Shown here: piece by piece, positions 22,401-34,189 of the stretch
Numbering within the stretch: the stretch's first letter is position 1
Layout of the letters: every line of letters starts with the position of its first letter
Assembly (NCBI GenBank): GCA_030141605.1
Contig: JAQGDQ010000009.1
Coordinates: 217,001 to 281,000, forward strand
Origin: Tubiluchus corallicola
Lineage: Eukaryota; Priapulida; Priapulimorpha; Priapulimorphida; Tubiluchidae
Direction: 5' to 3'
DNA length: 64,000 nucleotides
Translations under genes and position numbers: made by a program
The notes under the pieces: generated by a model
The model's input: only the letters and a program-made list of their open reading frames with translations
Databases searched by the model: none
What the model was told of the DNA's origin: nothing

Positions 22401-24929
22401 TTTGCATTTCATGTACTGTCATGACTAAAACATAGGTATCTATATTTAATCATTAATGCCACAACTTTGTAATAGAGTACTTACTAATTCCTAAGGTATG
22501 CTAATCAGTTTTGTTCTGTATATCAAAGTGACGGAAAATAAATATGTCTATAAAAAAATCAAGACAGTGGTCAAACTTTTTAGTCTTATGATTAGTGGAG
22601 TACGTTCTGTCTTCCGAAAGAATGTGATATTTTGCACAGTGTGCAAATACATTACCCACTATCGTGTTTGTTTTCTCGGCTCTTTCTTATTATACATGGC
22701 TAGGTTTTGGCGCGTTATTGGACGCTCTTTGCCCAAATCGGAAAGTATTTGATTTCCAGATCACTTACACGAATTTTAAATGAACTACTAGTTGACGATG
22801 ATTCTGACATGGTCGGAAACTGAAGATTCTGCAAATAATAGATATGGAATTAAATTTTGAAATGTCGTTTAGCCTTTTGTTTGAAAGTCATATCGATTTA
22901 ATTGAATTTGCGTTGCTTGATTACCCAGGAACTGCATTGTACAATAAAATTGCAACGTTTCCGCCTGTAATCCGTTGTTGCAGTGAAAAACTGAATTCCG
23001 TAAAATCGTTTGCTTAATGGTATCCATCGATGTCTTTATTTCTATTAATAAACAAAATTACATTCACTTTATGATATGGCTAACTCATTGATAATTTATG
23101 ATCTTTAAAATTTATGATCTCTAAGCAGTACTTATACTTATACAAAAAATTACTTTAAAATTTGTGTTACAAATTCATCAAAATTAAATAACAATAAACA
23201 AAAATTAACAAAACAAGCATCAGATGACTTTAAAAGACAAACGGAACATTGTACTTATCAAATCTGTTTTTTTCAATTTCTTGGTCATGTTTAAGATAAT
23301 AATTAACATACTTAAACAATGATAATCGATACTTACATCGTTGCGGCTATGATTCAATTAGGTAAGTATAGCAAATCTCCAGCAAGTTTTAACCTAAGAT
23401 CTTAGAAAGATTAACAACATATCATCATTTCTAGTCTAGAACGCATCGGTGTAAACGTGACAGTCTGACTACGCCAACTCGCCTGGCCAACCAGGTGAAA
23501 ACAGGTGGCAGCAGCTAACAAAAACGGTTATTTTCTGCTATTAAAGAAAAGGAAACAAATGTTCTCTTAATGCACAGGGGCTGCCACACCGTGTGTCAAA
23601 GGTCAACCAATCTCCTGTCAACTTATACCATTTAATTCATCTCATTGAGACGTTACATTTCATGTTCTACAAGCTCGTTCACTTAACACTGGAAGCAGTT
23701 GTGTCCGCCACCCTATTGGGGTCAGATGTCAACCAATCTCGATGTAACTTATACCATTCCATTCATCTAACCGAGACATTCATTTGACATGCTACAAGGC
23801 ACTGATGCTCAACACTCGATGCATTTCTGTTCCAAACCCTAATTTTCAGTTTTTGGCCCCTAGCGGAAAATTTTTCGTGCGCCAATGCCCCGTATTCAGT
23901 GATAAACTAGTCTAGCCACTCATGTAGCCACTTCCAAAAATTGTAGCGTAGCTCGAAAACTATAGGACCAGGTTGTGCCTAAAGAAAAATAAATGAAGAC
24001 CTGCCCCCGAGCTTCATGACTTTTGATCCGACATTCTCGGGTCACATATAAACACAGATCGCTTTGCCTTGGATGTGTGCTTTGGGTTTGTGTCCCCAGC
24101 CCTCTGCATATAAAAGGTCACCAAAAATGGGTACCACGAGTTTACATTTTAGTCCCCCTCTCGGACGTTTAAAGCTTCTCGCCTTTTTTAAACCCCAGAT
24201 GCACATCTAATCTACAGTGCAAAAATACTTGCGAAAAAAACTTTTCAAGAAACCAAAACCTTAGCAGTTATGTCATAATTGTAAAATTGACCAACGTCAA
24301 TTATCCCACTTCCCTTCACCCCTTGGCCAGAGGTCAGCGATCAACATACTGCTTCCCCCCACCAGCCAGAGCGAATATTGAACCCAAGCTGTCATGAATC
24401 ATTCACTAATCAGCCTTGGCGTTTGTTAACTTCGGTTACAAAACATTTATTGTAACCACTCTACTGTTTACCTGATCTCAAATCATTTGGTAGCACATTA
24501 TAGCTAAGATTGGACAGTTATGACTTTTGTAATATAAAAGTACAATTTAGAATTAGGTCAGTTTTGATACATAAAATGAATATAAGATAAAGGCAGTTGT
24601 AAGCAAGGAGTGACCAGGACTATTGTCGCACCATCTAGAGCTAGGCTCAATAAAAGTTATAAACTGATTTACTTTATTCAGGATATGCACAATTGGAAGG
24701 ACAAACGTTAGCGATAGCAAGCAAGTTTCTGCACTATGGCAGCAGCGTGTGGTCGATCTCTAGTTACAAGGATCAAACTCTTGGACGAAGTCGAGTGGAC
24801 TTTGTAGATGAATTTTTGCTGAAGAACTGCGCCTTAGGACCCGATGAAGTCTTGAGAATGTACGCCGCGTACGCACGAGAAATCTTGAACAATTCAGAAC
24901 AATCCAGTCGATTAAAGAGCGCTGTGTAG
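14108..24929 (+). CDS. secreted LamG-like (concanavalin-fold) domain protein, five exons
   Basis: Exons: 14108-14483, 18669-18962, 19376-19495, 20141-20233, 24682-24929; joined they make 376 codons plus stop. All introns have GT-AG ends and all four are phase 1. The start at 14108 is preferred because it opens a clean signal peptide (MKWRTPLYVMVLMFLLSVKCA); an in-frame ATG at 14042 would add 22 residues. After the signal come an acidic stretch, a short coiled coil (ALRQKLQREQAIMERLQ) and a CHCHCD cysteine cluster. Exons 2-5 carry a LamG-like jellyroll: AYFPFDGNF, LTISLWHR, DRWHHFVMTT, KFYVDGLEVP and a closing VDFVDEFLL...ALGPDEVLRMY. Several N-x-S/T sites fit secretion. Such domains bind glycans or proteins outside the cell; the specific partner is unknown. 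A poly(A) signal lies at 25105-25110. I cannot name an orthologue. Confidence 0.8.
16430..16493. repeat. (TC)n dinucleotide microsatellite
   Basis: About 64 bases of perfect CT repeat inside a longer pyrimidine-rich stretch, in intron 1 of the LamG-like gene. Apparent frames across it encode only alternating Ser-Leu and are not genes. Confidence 0.95.
19585..19890. mobile_element. ~300-bp imperfect hairpin element in intron 3 of the LamG-like gene
   Basis: The left arm (about 19585-19735) and right arm (about 19740-19890) are inverted copies over nearly their whole length. Paired blocks include AGCAAAGACAT with ATGTCTTTGCT, ATTCCAA with TTGGAAT, AACAATCCACCTA with TAGGTGGGTTGTT, and CACATTGTGA with TCACAATGTG at the centre. 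The loop is only a few bases. It fits a foldback or MITE-type element, and a transcript would fold into a long hairpin. Confidence 0.75.
20272..20491. mobile_element. 220-bp MITE with 12-bp terminal inverted repeats
   Basis: AAGTGGCGTTTA at 20272-20283 is perfectly inverted as TAAACGCCACTT at 20480-20491. Internal inverted blocks (GCATGCGTATGCG / CGCATACGCAGGCTGC, and TGCGGAAAA-type segments) add secondary structure. It lies just inside intron 4 of the LamG-like gene, with no coding capacity. The target-site duplication is unclear. Confidence 0.7.
20525..21210 (+). repeat. dispersed repeat family C, copy 1
   Basis: Starts with ACTAGTTGACGATGTTTCTG and continues through blocks shared with 22778-24240 and 48180-49060: CAGTTACAGAATTAGG, 'CCAATCTCxxTGxAACTTATACCATT', 'CTTTTACTTGATATG', 'TTTTTGCCCCTAGC', 'AACATAGTTCC', 'GTTTTGTGTCxCTAGC' and 'AAAAGGTCACxA'. 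It lies in intron 4 of the LamG-like gene. No intact protein frame is present. Confidence 0.7.
22189..22201. repeat. 13-base poly(G) run
   Basis: A GATC-flanked homopolymer of 13 G in intron 4 of the LamG-like gene, prone to slippage or sequencing error. Confidence 0.8.
22778..24240 (+). repeat. dispersed repeat family C, copy 2, interrupted by an insertion
   Basis: The 5' part (22778-22975) matches the start of copies 1 and 3; the match resumes at about 23590 and runs to 24240. The roughly 600 bases between (about 22980-23585) are absent from the other copies, suggesting a later nested insertion. The element is in intron 4 of the LamG-like gene. Confidence 0.65.
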
Positions 24930-25159
24930 AGAAAACTATAGACGCTAACATTTAATGTAAATAATTATTTTTAAATATCTTGTAAATTAAGGTTCATTTG
25001 GAAAAATTTGTAAATATGGGCTGAGAAATCGTAACGAGGTCAAAGTAAAGTTCTTACTTTGGCTAATGTCAGTTAATGTTCAGACGATTGTTTAGTATTA
25101 TTGAAATAAAAACATTTATAACTTTGTCATTTATAATTTTTGTCATTTTAGTACTTTGT

Positions 25160-25162
<3 letters not shown>

Positions 25163-25228
<66 letters not shown>
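25163..25228. repeat. (CT)n dinucleotide microsatellite
   Basis: About 66 bases of CT repeat just past the poly(A) signal of the LamG-like gene, within a broader pyrimidine-rich stretch to about 25340. Confidence 0.95.
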
Positions 25229-25233
<5 letters not shown>

Positions 25234-25752
25234 TTCTCTCTCTCAATCTTTCTCTCTTGCTCTCTTTTTCTCATTCAATTATTCACTCACCTTCGTCTCT
25301 TTCTGTCTCTCTTATCCACATTTAATTTCTCTTCTTCCTCATCAGTGGTAATTAAATAAACTCGCACAACGTTTTAAACTTTTGATTTTATTATAATATA
25401 CAAATAAAACGACAAAATATCAGAAAACACTCTACAATCAGTAATAACAACTTTGTTTATATTTACACTACTTTACAAAAAATATACTTCTGCGAGCAAC
25501 ACTTAAAGTAGAACATCTAGCAATATACCCAACATAGTTATTTGTTTGCTATTAGACAACAAGTTTTTAAACTATCGTTTTCATGCAGCATAATAACCAG
25601 TTTTGAAGTATCCTATTTGCTAATATCGCGTTTTTGCGCATGCGTGTCAAGAGGTGTGGTGTTTTCCTTAATGCACAACTATACTCATATCTAACAGAGC
25701 AACTATGCTAAGTTGTTGGTCTGAATTGTCACAAATAGCTATAATATCTAAA

Positions 25753-26085
25753 GCCTATGATATGACCAAAACCAAAGCGTCCAGCGTCCAACGATCAGCA
25801 TCTGTAACGTTTACTGTGTGGTACAACAAAGCGCCTGGTGTCCAGTCTTCATTTTTGGCACCTAAACAAAATGGTCGATAGTCAAATTCATTTTTGCATT
25901 GCTTTCTTTTTTCGACGCTTATTGCATAACATTGCGCAGGCCCTGTCGTTTTTGGTTGGTTGAGGAACAGGCGCTGAACGCCGGACTCCAGACCATCAAA
26001 AATATTATAAATTTTTTGTTTTCCGGCATCTGGCTTCTAGCGTCCGCTGCCAAAATCTTTGGTTTTATCTCATAGACAATGTACA
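25753..26085. mobile_element. dispersed repeat family D (MITE-like), copy 1
   Basis: The reverse complement matches 55533-55858: GATTTTGGCAGCxGACG, a CCAGACGC/CCAGATGC block, GCGTCCAGCGTCC and a shared end with 'ACCAAAGCGTCCAG'. Inverted ends CTATGATATGACCAAAACC and the complement of GGTTTTATCTCATAGAC bound it. It lies in the presumed 3' UTR or 3' flank of the minus-strand gene at 26209-28053. Confidence 0.65.
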
Positions 26086-26208
26086 TGATTTTGTTCTCTC
26101 TTTCAGACGCCAGAACGTTGGGCGCTTTAGTGTTGACAAATGCGTCATTGGCTTTAGATGCTTATGTCATCTTGACTTATGTAATGTATTAGCCAAACAT
26201 GAATATCT

Positions 26209-28053
26209 TTAATCGTTATTATTATTATTACTGCCATGACTATAATCGGGAATGCTATTTCTATTTTCTCCACTAGATGTCGCATTGAACTCTGCTGATC
26301 TGTGGTTAGTAATAACCAACGTCCCACCGGCTGTTTGGTCCTGCGCCACATTGCCCGGTTGACTAATTTTACTGATTCTATTTCTCGGCCGACCTGTCGA
26401 TGGTTGGTACTTTGCGTCAGAAATGCTACTGAAAGGACCGTTCATCGTATGTGGCAGAGGGCTGCGACTTTTGCTTATTGAGCCAATGGTGATAGAATGC
26501 ACCTCTGGAGGAGGCATCATTTCTTTATTGGTACTGATGTTAGGAATTGGTAACAGTTTCGGATCTTCTTTGTTTCGATTTGCTTTGTTTTTTCTTGTAG
26601 GTTGGCCCGCGTTTAAATCAATTATAGTAATAGAAGGCGTAGATTTTAACGGTGGTCTGCTTTTCTTCGTGTTAGAGCCGGTATTCTGTTTCTGTCCTGC
26701 ACCACGTTTTTGAATTTCTGCAGTATCTGAAACTTTGCTAATGGCACTGACTACACTAGAAGGACGTCGATCAAAACTTGACGTTGTGGGAGTGGAAGAA
26801 AGCGTAGTGATGCTCTGATTTCTACTGGGTTCGGTTTGAGCAAAGGGAGACTGTGAGATTGGTCGCAGTACTTCAGGAGACCTGCTTTCGCTACTGGCTC
26901 GACTTCTTGAATTCGGAATGCTTTTGTTGACAATAGAGGCTGGGCTGCTGATGCTTTTCGAAAGAACCCTTGATTGCAAGTTATCTTCAGAACTCACAGT
27001 TCTTTTCTTTGTGATCACAAATGCGCCATCTTTAAAAATCTTGGATCCCTTCTTGTAGTTAACATCGTTTTGTAAAAGCAAAGAACTTTTTCGTCTATCT
27101 TTAATAATATCCAACAAATTATCCTCCTTAATTTCGCTTGACGAAGAAAGTTCTTCTTTAGCATCTGCATCCAGCAGCCTCATCTCAGCCTCTGATTCTG
27201 ATTCACCCGATTCTGCAGACGGAGCAGCTTCCGATATACTCGTGAAAAACAAATTCTCTTTATTGAATGAATGTTTGCTAAAATACGTCGACAGATATCG
27301 ACTTCTTGGTGGAATAAAATAGCCAAATGTGTCTGATACCCATACAAACTCGTCATACACCATAGGGTCACTGTCATCGAGTGAACTAAACCATTTAAAG
27401 TTATCTTCATTGTGTCCTGCTCCACCGTCCTCACTGCTAGAAGCCGAATTTCCGAGGCCGGATTTTCCAGACATCGAAGCAGTAGCGATGCCATGTTTCG
27501 GTGGACTAGGGCTTCTTAAAGGACTAGGAGATTGGTTCCAAATAGGAGATCTAGTTACATCTCTGTCTAGGCACCTGCAGTCTGCAAGGTTTTTCCTACA
27601 GTTTGTACATTCGAAGAAATCGTCCATGTCCACCGTAATCTGAGGCATAATGACAGTTCTCGTGTTTCCTTTCTCATCACGAACGGCATAATGCTTACTG
27701 ATTGATTCCCTGCTGTCTTTTATACCTGACAGAGTATCATCATCCTCTCTATCATCGTGGTTTAATCGAATGTCATCCTGGCGTAGAAGTTTTGACTTGC
27801 TCCTACCAATAACTGCTGAAGTAGTTTTACTGTTTGCGTACCTTTCGCTGCCATCGCCGTTGCTTTTACGGGTAGCGCCATTAGGTGTTTTCGTGTTGTT
27901 CGTTTTCGCATAGGTCGTCACCTTGCCGGCAACACTGGATTGCATTTCGTTTAGTTTCGGCAGTGGTGCCATATTTGGAATTTCGTGAGTTGCGCTGATG
28001 TCACTGAGCGTATGTCGTCTACGCTGAGACATGACCAATGATTTCTCTGTCAT
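26209..28053 (-). CDS. 614-residue intrinsically disordered protein, apparently intronless
   Basis: I do not recognise this protein. The start ATG has A at -3 and an in-frame TGA nine bases upstream, so the frame is complete as read, although a 5' UTR intron is possible. The protein is rich in Ser, Asn, Pro, Lys and Arg, with many SPxR/SRSP motifs (for example NQSPSPLRSPSPPK near 173-186) and a C-terminal Asn run. One folded-looking spot is a Cys cluster C149-x2-C152-x6-C159-x1-C161 preceded by VDMDDFFE, which could bind zinc. A second, more hydrophobic patch contains DEFVWVSDTFGYFIPP. Repeated SP/TP sites suggest kinase regulation, by inference. It is tail-to-tail with the LamG-like gene; a TTTATT (minus-strand AATAAA) lies at 25387-25392. 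The absence of introns in 1.8 kb is notable beside its intron-rich neighbours. Confidence 0.75.
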   Translation of the reverse strand: MTEKSLVMSQRRRHTLSDISATHEIPNMAPLPKLNEMQSSVAGKVTTYAKTNNTKTPNGATRKSNGDGSERYANSKTTSAVIGRSKSKLLRQDDIRLNHDDREDDDTLSGIKDSRESISKHYAVRDEKGNTRTVIMPQITVDMDDFFECTNCRKNLADCRCLDRDVTRSPIWNQSPSPLRSPSPPKHGIATASMSGKSGLGNSASSSEDGGAGHNEDNFKWFSSLDDSDPMVYDEFVWVSDTFGYFIPPRSRYLSTYFSKHSFNKENLFFTSISEAAPSAESGESESEAEMRLLDADAKEELSSSSEIKEDNLLDIIKDRRKSSLLLQNDVNYKKGSKIFKDGAFVITKKRTVSSEDNLQSRVLSKSISSPASIVNKSIPNSRSRASSESRSPEVLRPISQSPFAQTEPSRNQSITTLSSTPTTSSFDRRPSSVVSAISKVSDTAEIQKRGAGQKQNTGSNTKKSRPPLKSTPSITIIDLNAGQPTRKNKANRNKEDPKLLPIPNISTNKEMMPPPEVHSITIGSISKSRSPLPHTMNGPFSSISDAKYQPSTGRPRNRISKISQPGNVAQDQTAGGTLVITNHRSAEFNATSSGENRNSIPDYSHGSNNNNND

Positions 28054-29189
28054 TTTACTTCACTCGCTATTCGCATTTAAAACCTTTTCATCCTTTGATG
28101 TCGCGTTCCTTCAAGTACGTGCAATTGAAAATTCCAGTAAAACGTGTAGGGGTAATCTTAGACGGCCAATTACACTTTTCGCTGAAAATTTCTCTTTCTC
28201 TGCACATTGCGTCAAACTCGTAAATTGATCGTGAAGAAACTGAAACAGAACAAACGGATATTTAATTATGGCTTCAATAGTTAGAAAACAACAAGTGCGC
28301 TAACACCCAGTACGTTACGAACGCTTGGTCCAATTACCATTATTGGACTGAACATACACCATGCTATCATGAAATGGGATGCAGAATTGGGTAAACTTTG
28401 TAAGAAAATGTGTAACCGAATTCAATGACACCAAAAACGCTTTATCATCGCTGTCAAAATCAACGGTAGATTCAGTCAACACTAAACAAATTAAATTAAT
28501 AATTTAACTCATTTATGAAAATAAAAAAGGCAGATTAGTAGCGCGTATATTACTCCACCTTTAAATTTCATTGTGTTTAACGAAAATACTATTATTTCTA
28601 ATCTATGTTCCACGAATTACGGTTGAGAATATTTGAAATAGAGCTGAAACGTTCTTCTCATCATACATGTTAATTTGAAGTAAATAGATCTGCCAGATTT
28701 TATCAATAAGTCAATAGCTGTAATTCACCGATTTTGTATGTTTTGAACCGGGGAGATTTTTTGGGGATCTCCATGAAATGTTTAGTGGGCAAGGGGCTGT
28801 ATCACTAGCATAAAATGGTCGATATCAGTTTGTATTATATTCTCCTTTTGGCGTTGTAATAAATTTTGAAATTAAAGCTGTGGCTTGCTGTCATTGGTGT
28901 CACATACGGCTCGGCAGTTTGCAAACATTCTGACTAACCGAAGCCTCATCCCCATTTAGTGGCTTCAGTGGCTTCATTGGCTTGCAGTTTCCTCTAATTT
29001 CTAGGTAGCGATCTCTACTTAGGTGCCGGAAGTTTTCGTGTAATAGCAAACTTGATATGATTGTGGGTTTTAATGGCGCTGTTGTTGTTCGTGGTAGTGT
29101 GATGCTTATGACCGCGCGCTTTATTTTTATTGATACTGCCATAACTCTACTATTGCTCGTCTCGTCGCCGTCGTCATTGTAATTGTTGT
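28054..29189. other. upstream flank of the 614-aa gene, non-coding
   Basis: Presumably contains the minus-strand gene's promoter and 5' UTR. No further exon, RNA gene or clear element was recognised. Confidence 0.4.
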
Positions 29190-29545
<356 letters not shown>

Positions 29546-30004
29546 CCATGAATTATCTTGACAGGTGCTCATGCCCTGAAGAGCGTGCAATTTGTGGAAA
29601 AAAGTCTCACACGTGCCGTTTTGCAGCTCATCAACATTTCCTATAGCATGCATGCGCGCGACTTTCTACAATTTTAAAATAACACTGTGCCCGAAGACAG
29701 TTGATTTTTCTGTGCAAATGTTATCGATTTAAGAAATCCCTGGCTTCGCCTGACTGCTTTCCAGCGGGTCCTGTGATGTGAAAATATCAGCACCTAATAA
29801 TTATTACTCAAATAACGTACCATATTGATTTGGCATTAGCCACACATAAGCGGCCTAAAAGCTAGCTTGAGAAGTAATCAGAGGAGAAAAGAGGAAAGGT
29901 GCACAAACACAACTACTTGAATTATTAATGTGCTTATGTTCCATTGTGCATTGTGCAGATAATAAATGGCACGCCGTTCGGAATTTGCCATAACCGTTTA
30001 AAGG
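29546..30004. other. non-coding, nothing recognised
   Basis: A short run of mixed composition with no exon, RNA or repeat that I can support. Confidence 0.4.
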
Positions 30005-30540
30005 AAAAGACAACTCACCTAGCGTGATGGATTTATTTCATTATTAACGCTTTCCAAAAACTGTCTCCAAAGCATAATGTAATTTATATACTACACATAA
30101 CTTTCAAGCACAGTGGGAGTCATCATTCATTTGAAAATTATGACGTAAGTGGAGGAATTCTTAACCTCGTAAGCGTATCGTGACTTTCCGTAAGCACGCG
30201 TTCCTTAAATTAATTCAAGGTTTTGCAACTTACCTAATGTTCATGCAAAAATATCACAAAATTAGCTGTCTAATTTTTTTTCAAAAACTTATTATGCTTT
30301 TAACGGAAATTAACAGTGCGCTGTTTTTTCTGTAGTTGATGAACGATGTTATAGGTGGAACAGTGGGCGTTCAAAATGGGACCCCTCAAGCGTGAAATAA
30401 TCACGACTTCAAAGTAATTTTACTAATTACACGAGGCGCTTATCAAACTTTTGTTGCTAAATCCTTCTAACATATTTCGCAAACATTGAAATAAGATTCA
30501 CTTCACAGAAGACTTGGTCTTTCTTTTAATTCAACCGGTG
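30005..30540 (-). repeat. dispersed repeat family E, inverted copy
   Basis: The reverse complement matches 49290-49720: a CTTTCxxAAGTTAGG-type start, 'TTAGCAAxAAAAGT', 'ATAATTxxGCGT', then 'AGCTAATTTTGTGATATT', 'TTGCATGAACA' and 'TAGGTAAG'. The AATTTTGTGATAT to GGTAAG block is the best conserved. No protein frame. Confidence 0.55.
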
Positions 30541-31289
30541 AATTACCCCCACTTGAATACGCTGTATTCCCGCAGTACGGATCCCAAGCAAACCATTGAC
30601 TGCCACCGTTTTTCAACTTTAATGATAGTGTCATCTAGTTTAAAACAGATTTAAGAGCTTCACGAAACCAATTTTTTTATTACACAGATTAAAACATGGT
30701 TCTTCTATAAGTGGATTAACAGTCTGCTAATTTTTTACGCCAACTGTTTTTCAGTATCTGTTTTCAACAGATTGTAAATTTCAAAAATGACAAACTCAAA
30801 AGCGATTTCGGGCACACAAAAATTAATATTTTAAGATCAACCTCATTAAATTAACATAATTAACCTTACACTTTGCTTTGAAGAAAATTGTACGACTGAT
30901 ATGTATGGAAAATAATAACAAGTCTCAAAAATGAAACACGCACAATTTTTTATTCATAACAGGGTGATAGAAGAGCTGTGTCGCTCGCTAAACGAACCTC
31001 GCTAATTATTCTGTTACTTTGTCGGCGTCAACTAGACGAGATAGCGGTTACTATATTATCCGTGATAATTGGCTTCTGCTTTAAGTTTTTCATACATCGC
31101 GCGCAAATTGATTTTGTTTTTAATGCCGTTTCAAATCAAACAATTAAAACTTTATCGCATTTCGCTAAAGCATCCAGTTACTATTTGTGTTTAATTTTAT
31201 AAAGTACAATTACTACAATAATACAATCTTAATCCTAAAAACGCACGAAAGTCATACTAAATTAGAAAGTCCGAAAAATTCTTGCACGT

Positions 31290-31338
31290 CCACTGTGACT
31301 CGAACCCAGGCCTGCCGTTTTCCGGGCAGCTATCCTAA
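31290..31338 (-). repeat. tRNA-like fragment (SINE remnant)
   Basis: The minus strand reads GCTGCCCGGAAAACGGCAGG followed by CCTGGGTTCGAGTC, a good RNA polymerase III B box (GGTTCGAGTC) 3' of an anticodon-arm-like hairpin CTGCC/GGCAG. No A box or acceptor stem pairing is found, so it is not an intact tRNA; a tRNA-derived SINE piece or pseudo-tRNA is more likely. Confidence 0.4.
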
Positions 31339-31973
31339 TATAAATATATTTGTTGGTTATTTACAAATCTTCTAGTATTTTACAGAAAAAAGCAATTATT
31401 GTATCATCGTAATGCCTACAAGCAAGTGTAGCTGAAATCTAAAACCTACCAAGTTGAGGTGACACTCAGAACATGTAATAAATAACAAGTAGGATTTAGT
31501 TTTCCCCTTCGTAACTAAATTGTCTTGCAATGAAGGCTGACGTAATTTTCCAAACAACACTGTCTGCCTTAGGCCTATTAGAAAAGCACGCAACATTATA
31601 TTTAGGCTTTCATTCAAAATTATAGAAGACGATTTTTAACAAACAAACAAACGGCCTAACTACTTTTACTAAGACCTCAAGAGCAGAAGACGAAAAAGAA
31701 GAACAAATCCGAGAAACTATATGAAATTAAGACAGCGAAACGTTAAATCACAAAACTAGTTCATTTTTAAAAAGAATTACATTTATCCCAAAACACCGTT
31801 TACTGCAGTACTATTCCTTCTCTGTGTGGTCGTCATTTTAGGACAATGTATTAAGGCTCATTATGTAACAATGCAGCATTAAAATTATAAACAAGGATTG
31901 CTACATTATGGAGCAAATCACAAAATCCGTCACTATGCCGGAAATCTTATAATTTAAGTACCAATTTTTGCCT

Positions 31974-32311
31974 TATTATGTAACAGTCATTATGTACCAA
32001 AAATGATGCATTATTAGCAGATTAACGTAGGATTGATCGTAGTCTGCTGTTGAGTCTTGTCACGATCTGGGTACGGTCTAGTTAATAGAGTTGGGCCATT
32101 TTATTCTGTCCTAGATGTAGGTCTAGCTACAGCTCGATCTGTGCTAATCTGAGGTCTGATACACCAGAAAACATCCTGTCTAGGGTCTGATCTGTCTGAT
32201 AATTAGTTTACAGTTCTGGTCGAGCCGTGACAAAACTCAATCAGAGACCATGATTATCCTGTTACATAATGCATCATTTTTGTTACTTAATGATTGTTAC
32301 ACAGTAATCTA
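31974..32311. mobile_element. MITE-like element with ~40-bp terminal inverted repeats
   Basis: TTATGTAACAGTCATTATGT followed by ACCAAAAATGATGCATTAT (from about 31975) is inverted at about 32262-32310 (ATAATGCATCATTTTTGTTAC then TTAATGATTGTTACAC), with few mismatches. The central ~240 bases contain degenerate GTCTGATCTG repeats and no coding frame. Confidence 0.7.
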
Positions 32312-34189
32312 AAATTTGCTAGTGGCGATTTGTGAATTTATGTAAATTAATTATTTACGTCAGCCTTTTAGAGGACTAATTTTCTTGGTGCTTATAAGAT
32401 TTATTAATTTCATTTCAAATAGACAGTATTATATCACAGACAAAATACGATATTCAGTTTATAATGAAAGACACAAAAAACATGAAAGTTTGATTTGTAT
32501 ATTGGTATGGCATTTTTGCCTTGCAAAAATTTATCCCCCGATTATCAAGATTTGCAGAAGGTCAACCGTCACTAAATAGAAATCTTTAACTGCAATCAGT
32601 GCTGGTCATTTCATTGGCCGCCAGTCACCAAGCTATTGTCTGAAATATGCAGTATGGCTAAGTGTGAAAACTGCAGTGATATGGCGACATCAAATAGCAA
32701 ATAGCTCTGACATGTATCGTACATCTCAGATCAGTCTCACATTACGTGTGCGTGTGCCTGTTTGGGATTTTTGTAAAAAAAAGCTATTAATGTCCAGGAA
32801 ACGTCATATGATTTAATCGATTTTATTCTATATCAATGTGATGCATTATCTGTAAATAAAATAACAATGCATTATCTGTAAATAAAATAACAGGGATTTC
32901 GGCTTGTTAAAATAAGCTTGTTAACTAACTTTTATACGCTTATAAACAACAACTATGATAAATAGAAATTATGATTTCGAATTCCTAAATTAAGTTTATG
33001 TAGTCACGTGAATATAATAATCAAATTTAACCTACATCTTTGCCTCTTTCAATCTTAAAATTAATCAAAATTCACAGCACAAAACGCATATATCAGCTTT
33101 AAGAATAACGAGGCCAGCATTCACTCAACCATTTCAACAGATAAGTAAGTGGTAACTATGCTAAAATTGTCCCACAGATTTGGAGACATTACGCACTTAT
33201 TTTTACATAGGTCAGTGTGGTAAGCAGGCGAGTATCTTAATTAAGCATCGTAATTACTCTTAATCACCAATTTCCAGTTACTCGACCAGATCTACTGCCA
33301 AAATAAAAAGATAAAATTAATTAAAAAATACAAAAATAAAAAATTACTGAACAGCATCCACCATTAGCCAAGTTTATAAGATTTTATGAATAATTTTTTG
33401 TAATGCACAGTAATAATACATATTTCTATTACAGAGAACTTATAATGAGCTCTGAAATGATAGAATGTCTGCCAAAACTGTCTGATAGATAATAAGTTTA
33501 ATAAGCAGCAGGAACGTGCAGGAAAGGGCACACGGACGTTTGCTCAATACCTTGAGCAGGTGAATTAACGAGCAGCTTTTATGTAACAAGAGATTCTAGA
33601 TAATAATTGCAACATGTGAAACTGATCTTGATTAACTGATCACGTGAGTAGCCTCCGTTTGATAATATGCTGACGTTTAGAGGCAGTAAAGGGGTTCCAG
33701 CGCATCCCACCGACTTACTTGGATAAAACTTTTGCAAGCAAAGCGATTTTCCAAATTATCTGTTAATACAGCGAGAACTCCAGTGTATCTCGCATGTATC
33801 TCTACTAACATGTAGAGTAGAGGTGACCTTTGCATGAATTAATGTACCTTCCAATAGGAACTTGTATGTCTGGTCATGTGATTAGAGCTTTATTCTCCCA
33901 GGCATGCAAGTTCCAGTTGGTCTTGAGACAGCATTTGGAGAGGTTGAAAGTTTTCTACTGTAGTGGTATCATAATGTGTCATAAAAGTTTATAATCTGTG
34001 AACATTTTACATTTTGCAATAAAATTGTTACAAGTTTTTTAACATCATAGCATATAGGCCTATATAAACACTGTAGAATGTGTGCGACACATTAATAATA
34101 AATTTGTTCACTTCATGAAGATATCGCTAAACTACAGCTCGTTTGATCTGATATTTAAGGCTTAAATTAACGTTATTATAAAGCATTGC
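32312..34189. other. non-coding AT-rich stretch
   Basis: A direct duplication of AATGCATTATCTGTAAATAA occurs near 32842-32890. A TAGGCCTA octamer lies at 34055-34062. No exon was recognised. Confidence 0.45.
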
